Shown here piece after piece: positions 1 to 6,000 of a stretch of 8,597 bases of DNA. Within the stretch, counting starts at the first letter, position 1, and each line of letters opens with the position of its first letter. Origin of the DNA: JANPII01 sp031424915 (lineage in GTDB: Bacteria; Pseudomonadota; Alphaproteobacteria; Rickettsiales; Midichloriaceae). Under the pieces are notes generated by a model, which saw only the letters and a program-made list of their open reading frames with translations, was not told the DNA's origin and did not search any database. Position numbers and translations under genes: made by a program. The DNA is taken from contig JANPII010000072.1 of the NCBI GenBank assembly GCA_031424915.1, forward strand, positions 1-8,597, read 5' to 3'.

Positions 1-3000
1 CTACTTTGACCTCACCGATTGATTATCGTTTGGCAATGACTGTTGATGATGACTATGAAAACACTGACTTTTGGAAATTTTTCTATGGCTCTATGCTAGA
101 ATTTTTAGGTGATGACATGGTGATGGAAAACCCTGAAACTAAAGAGAGGGTATCGAAGCTTCATTTAGAAATTCAAAAGAAGCTAAGCCGAGGAGAAGAC
201 ATAGAAGAATCTCCAGCAATTCAGGTGCATCCCGTCTCAGGCTTAAAAACTTCTAGGCTTCAACTAGCAATAGAGGGCTATGCAGAACAGAATAAAGTAG
301 TGCAAGAGTTTCTTACCTTTTTTGCTGGTAAAATTCAGTCTTTAGGAGATGGCAATGAAAAGGCAAGAGGAGATTTTGCAAAAATCAAACAGAGGAAATT
401 AGATGGAGCAGACAATGCGGAGCGAGTAATAGAATACTTTAAATCTGCTATTACAGCGCTTGACTATTCTTCTCAAGAAGGCAAAAAGTTTAAGCGCAAA
501 CAGGTGAAAAAACTACGGAATGAATCTGGCATACAATTATGGAAAACATACTATACTGCAGCTCCAACAGATGCCGATGGTAACGCCGATGCAAGAGTAA
601 CATGGTCTAAAGGTGTACAGCAGTTCCTTCACGCTATCTTAAATGCTCGGGAAAAGAATGCTGAGCAAGAGTTCTGCAATGACCCCATGACTGAGACTGT
701 ATCTATCAATACTAGTAAGGATTTCATCGATGGATATTGCACTAGCAGCAAGGACTGGGACGGTGGTAAAGTCTTTGGGCTAACTGGTACTGCCGGGCCT
801 TTCACAGATTTATTAGAATTTGCTTTGTATGGGAGTTTTGCCTCATTTATCCATCCACGTAACCGTACTAATTTGCGTGCGCAGTATAAAGATATTATTG
901 TAGAAAATGACATAGCAGTAATGCAAAGAGCTGCTGAGTTAAGCAATAACCCCGCGCCTAAACTATTGATTTGTGAAACATCTAGAGACGCTAAAAGGAC
1001 ATATAAGTATTTATGTGATTATTATGCTGATAAAAACCCCCGACCAACAATACAGCTCTGTACTGGGGATCTGCATGATGATGGGCAGTCTACACATAAG
1101 ATAGTAGAAGAAGCCGGTAAGGATTGGCACATTACAGTTGCAACTCCAATATTAGGTAGAGGCGCGGATATTAAGACTCAATATTTTGCGGGCCTTGAGG
1201 TAATAAATCTATCTCTTAAAGTTACTGATAACGTATTGTGGCAGGCTATTGGGCGTTCTGCACGAAATGGTTGGGCTGGCTATGCCAGAAATATATTAAG
1301 CAAAGAGTATATCATCGAGTGCTTTGAACAGATGATTTACAATGGAAGATCGGCATCATTACAAGCCTTGTTATTAGAGTGCGATTTGAGCCTTGCTGAA
1401 AGCAGCACAGTTTATAATTCAAATAATCTAGAAGCATTGCAAGAGTTTGCGCAATCGTTGGCTGCCATACCTACAGATCTGCAAGAGATAGCCACTGATA
1501 AATGGAAGCAGCACTTTATAGATATGCAAAAAGCTGTAGAAAATATTGAGGAAATACAGCAGGAAGGGTTTAGAGAGCATTTAGCGGCATTAATCCCAGA
1601 GAGGTTGGACCAATTAAGCTGTGAAAAAATACCTATATGGACAGATACCAGAGTTAAAGAACACTTTAAATATTGGGATTATAACAGAAAGTATGAAGCG
1701 CTAAAACATGTAGCAAAAGAGTTGTGCCGTATAGAGCGTGAGGATAAAGATGAAGAGATTGACAGAAGGGATATAACTGATAGGGAGATTACCTCGCTTT
1801 GTGCCATTAGAGATCCACAAGAGTGGGCTAGTGAGTTATTGAAGCTGTATGGTGTGATCATTGAGCCTGAGAATATAGATAAGAGAGACAGCTACTCAGC
1901 TTGGGAACGCCTGCATAGAAAAATAGGGGACTTTAAGGCTATAAAAGTTGAGATGGAGAATGTAGCGGAGGTACAAGATGGAAAAGCTAATGCTTATGAG
2001 CAGAATAATGCAAATTTATTCTTTTTAACTGACGAACAGAAACAGCAAGAAGAGAGATTTTTAGAATATTTGCAAGATTTAGATGTAGATCGCCCTCCTT
2101 TTAATGACCGCTTAGCAGCTGGACTAAAAGCGCATATGCATGACTGGAAAGTTGCGGAGCAAGGGAAAATATTAAAGCCATTATTAGGCGAAAAAGATGT
2201 GACCGAGGCTGAATTGGACAACATTCTCTATAGTCAGGAGGCTGGAGAGTTTAAAGAGGCAGTGTTGGAGGTGGCAAAAGGCGAGCAAAGAGAGAAAATT
2301 AGAGATATAGGAAAATATTTAGAGGCTTATCGAGATCAGAATTTACCCCAAATGTGGGAACACATACGTAAACGTATCAGTGCAAATGAGCAAGCGCAGC
2401 GTTTAAATAGAATTCCCCTAACTATTGTTCGTAATGAAATGCAAAGTAAGTTAATGCGTTGTTATGGGGGAGATAAGCGTGGTGGTTTATTATTCCGCAG
2501 TAACCCTCCTACTGACGATAGCGAATACCGTAAAACTATGGCTGCATGCAATAGTAAAATTGACGAAGCGTGGAATAAAATTCTGCAGCATCATAGAAGC
2601 CCAGAAGTTGCTCTGAAGCGTAAGCACTTAAGTGTGGAGCAAAAGTTGAAATTGGATCTAGACTCTTTACGTGCAGAAGGCAGAAAAATATTGAAGAAGC
2701 ATGCGCAGTGGGCAGTAAATGTAGTGCTGCAGCCTGGGGGCGCAATGGAATCCAAAATAGATATTGAAGGCTTGGTAGGAGAGCTGTTATGGTTGGCACC
2801 GCTTCAACAGCTTGCAAAGAAGAAGGAAGTGGATCTAAAGGACATATGTGCCTACAGCCAAGCCTGTAGTATGACTCGCCAGACTATAGGAAGTACTGAG
2901 TATGGAATCTTAGGAGTTATAGCGTCTTTCGGTGAAGCGGTAATGAGCAAGTGGCACGAAACTGAAGGCCCCCCAAGAACATTCTGGGAATCTGTATTTG

Positions 3001-6000
3001 AAGTAGTGCATGGAACTAATGCCAATAGAGATATTGTAAAAGTAAAGCTCATAGAAGAAGAAATTATAGCTCAACAGCTGCACGGTAACCAGATTAGTGC
3101 TGGCCAGTTCACAGATTTGCGGAAAACCAAGGCTCAGATATTAAGCGAATGGGGTCAAGAAGTAGTAAAATTACGCCACTGCAGTGAAGAAGACATTGAA
3201 AAGGCGTGGCATAAATTTTTGCAAGGAGACGCTGTTAAATATTATCAAAGACAAAAAGTGCGTGGTGAGGTAGTTAAGAATGAGTGGCTGAAAGATCTAG
3301 CTGCACAGTGGGAAAATTTAGATTTTATACCATCAAAGGAAGAAGAGGATAAGCAGCTTCAACACGCAAGATTGACCTTTTTATCAGCAGAGCTACCAGA
3401 AAGGTTAAGTGCCGAAGCAGCAAGTAGTATTAGGAGCAAATGGGATAATCAATATCGACTCCTTATGCACCCAAATCCGGATTTAGAAATGATCTTGCAA
3501 ATAGAGGCGATATTTAAAGACTCATCGCCTGCGGACATAGCTATACATGATCCTATAAAACGTGCGTGGCAAATACATCTGCGCCATGTAGAAGAACTAG
3601 TCAATGCGCCTGCAAAGTCAGAGCATCTTCCAATTTGCCATCTGGTGGATAAATGGAAACAAAAGAATGCAGAAATAGAAGGAGAGCAGGCTGCGCTATG
3701 GCATGCAAAAAGACAGGATTTTATCGAAGGGTTAGAGGAAAGAGAGCTTGATGATAAAGAGAAAATGCAGGAACTACGGGCAAGCCGTGTAGAATTAAAA
3801 AAGCTTTTAAAAAAGCAGAGTGACCTGGAAATTGAGCTAGGCTTTGGCTATGAGGTAATACAAGGAAGAGTTCCAGAATTACGCGAGCTTTACCAAACAT
3901 TAGAAAATGATGTTAAAAAAGGAAAGAATAATATTAATAAGCAGAAAGAAATTTTTACAAAACGCCTTGATGAAATTAAGGGGCACTGTAACCACATCCA
4001 CGAAGATCTGTCGACAACAATGCAATCTAGCAAAAAGGATACAGAGTATAAGGCAGCTTATAAGAAAGTAAAGACGCAGCGTGCAAAGTATCTAGAAGCA
4101 AAGCAGGCGTATACTAAGCAGTTGGAAGATATCGAAAAGGGTACGGCCTTCATTACTTCAACTTGGGAAGAGTTGTCTATACAATTCAAGTGTAGCCGTG
4201 ATGACTATACCACTGCTGTGCAAAATGCACTATCCAAACTAAAGTCTACTAATAAGACTGAGGGGCAATATGAGGACAGAATAGATATTTTAAATCAGTG
4301 TCTTAAAGATTTACAGCAAGGTTTTCAAGAAGTGAAAGATATGTCTCCTTTTACTTTAAGTGAAGCGAATGCTCAGGCAGTACAGGAGATTAAAGGGTGG
4401 TACCAAGGCTTTAACAAGACACTTCGAAAGGTTAAAAAAGTTTGTGGGCAAGTAAACACTAGAAAATTAACGCCATATGAGAAATCGTTAGAACTATTGG
4501 TAGCGCTAGAAAAAGTAAACGACACGTATTTAGCGAAGTTTGACGATATCAAAAAGTTTGAAGAATGCGAGCCCTTAGTTGAGGAGCATGTAAACGTCGT
4601 CTCCCCAATTCTTGAAGCTTGGGACAAAGTGATGCAGGGAAATAAGGCAAACTTTGAAAAGCCTAAAAAGAGTCGCCAAGAAATAGAGAATGAATTGAAG
4701 GCGTTAGCAGAAAAATTTACGTTAGACTCATTGTTTGACAGAAATGGTATATTCAGTAGCATGTTAGATAGCGGCAGGCTAAGCTTTGGTTCGCAAGGAA
4801 GTGAGTTATTAGAGCCAGTCTCCGATTTAATGGATAATATATATGATCAATTATTAGATAGCCAAATCCTAGAAGATAGTGAAATCACAATACGGAAATT
4901 AAGGATAGTGGCGGGACTAGAGCCAGCTACTGAGGAGGAGAAGAAACTGGCGGCTAGGGAGGTAGCTGAGATCTATGGTGCTATAGATGAGTCATTAGAT
5001 AGCTTAATCAACAGGGTAAGAGATCTAATTCCAACTCAACTTAACACTAATTCATTAGGTTATGAAAAAGGCTTGGCAGGCTTAGTTGGCATTTTAGAGA
5101 AACTTAAAGATGTATCTCAGGAGACGTTTCAGGAAACCCTCGCAGATTCACTCGCAACATCTTTAGCTGCATTTAATGATATGTTTAATGGAATAAAGAA
5201 AAGCAATGTCAATAATCTAAATGCGCCCCCGAAACCTTTCAAGCCATTTACATTCTTAAGAAATATGATAACGCCTGCATTTTTACTCTACTTAAGATTT
5301 ATAGCTTGGGCATCGAACTTCGAGAAAGGAGAGGGCTTGGTAGAAAAGTGGGCAGGGAGTAGTTTTGCGCCAAATATAGTGAAAAACATGGGCCCAGCTA
5401 ATTTAAAATTCATTGCACGCTTGGCATTGCCAGTATTTGAAATGTTGTTAGATTTTGCTGAACTTGAGAATCAAGAGACGCCAAAAGTTACGACGCTCAT
5501 AGAAATATTGAACAATCACTTAGTCAAAAAAACTGAAATCCGTGATTTATTAGTAGAACGAGTATTGACATATAAGGACTCTGCACAGAAAAATGTTATT
5601 CAGAGGGAACATTACCGTACGTGCTTGCAAGTGGGTATCAGTGCCTTGCTGAGCCATACACTAGAAGCACTTGAGCCTTATAAGCTCAAAAGTATGAAGG
5701 AAATGACCGAAGAAACCTCGATGGTAATCATGCGCTTACTTACTAAGGTGCTTGAAGATCAAAATTTTGAACCTCTATGTTGTGTTATTGAGAAGCTAAC
5801 CAAGGAAGAGGGAGCCCCAGAGCGTGCAAAAAGCGTCATTACTAAAATGCGTGAAGGGGTCTTACCTGCTCTTAAAGCAGCACAGAACGTAGGACCAGGT
5901 TTATTGTCTCAATTAGAGACAGATGCTTTAGGACCCGCAATGATAGCGTTGTCGTCAAATAGTGCGCGTAAGCTTTTTGAGACTGTGCCAGCAAACACTA

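Noticed and set aside
36..38. ATG at base 36 as a start codon
   Set aside because: The frame is already open upstream, there is no convincing ribosome-binding site, and starting here would remove the ATPase lobe that the NBD2 motifs require.
570..605. EF-hand or dockerin-like calcium loop (DADGNADARVTW)
   Set aside because: The conserved Gly at position 6, the hydrophobic residue at 8 and the acidic residue at 12 are missing, and the place corresponds to the SecA hairpin before NBD2.
4373..4762. 129-codon open frame on the - strand
   Set aside because: Same reasoning: Ser/Phe/Asn-rich antisense shadow of a charged helical region.
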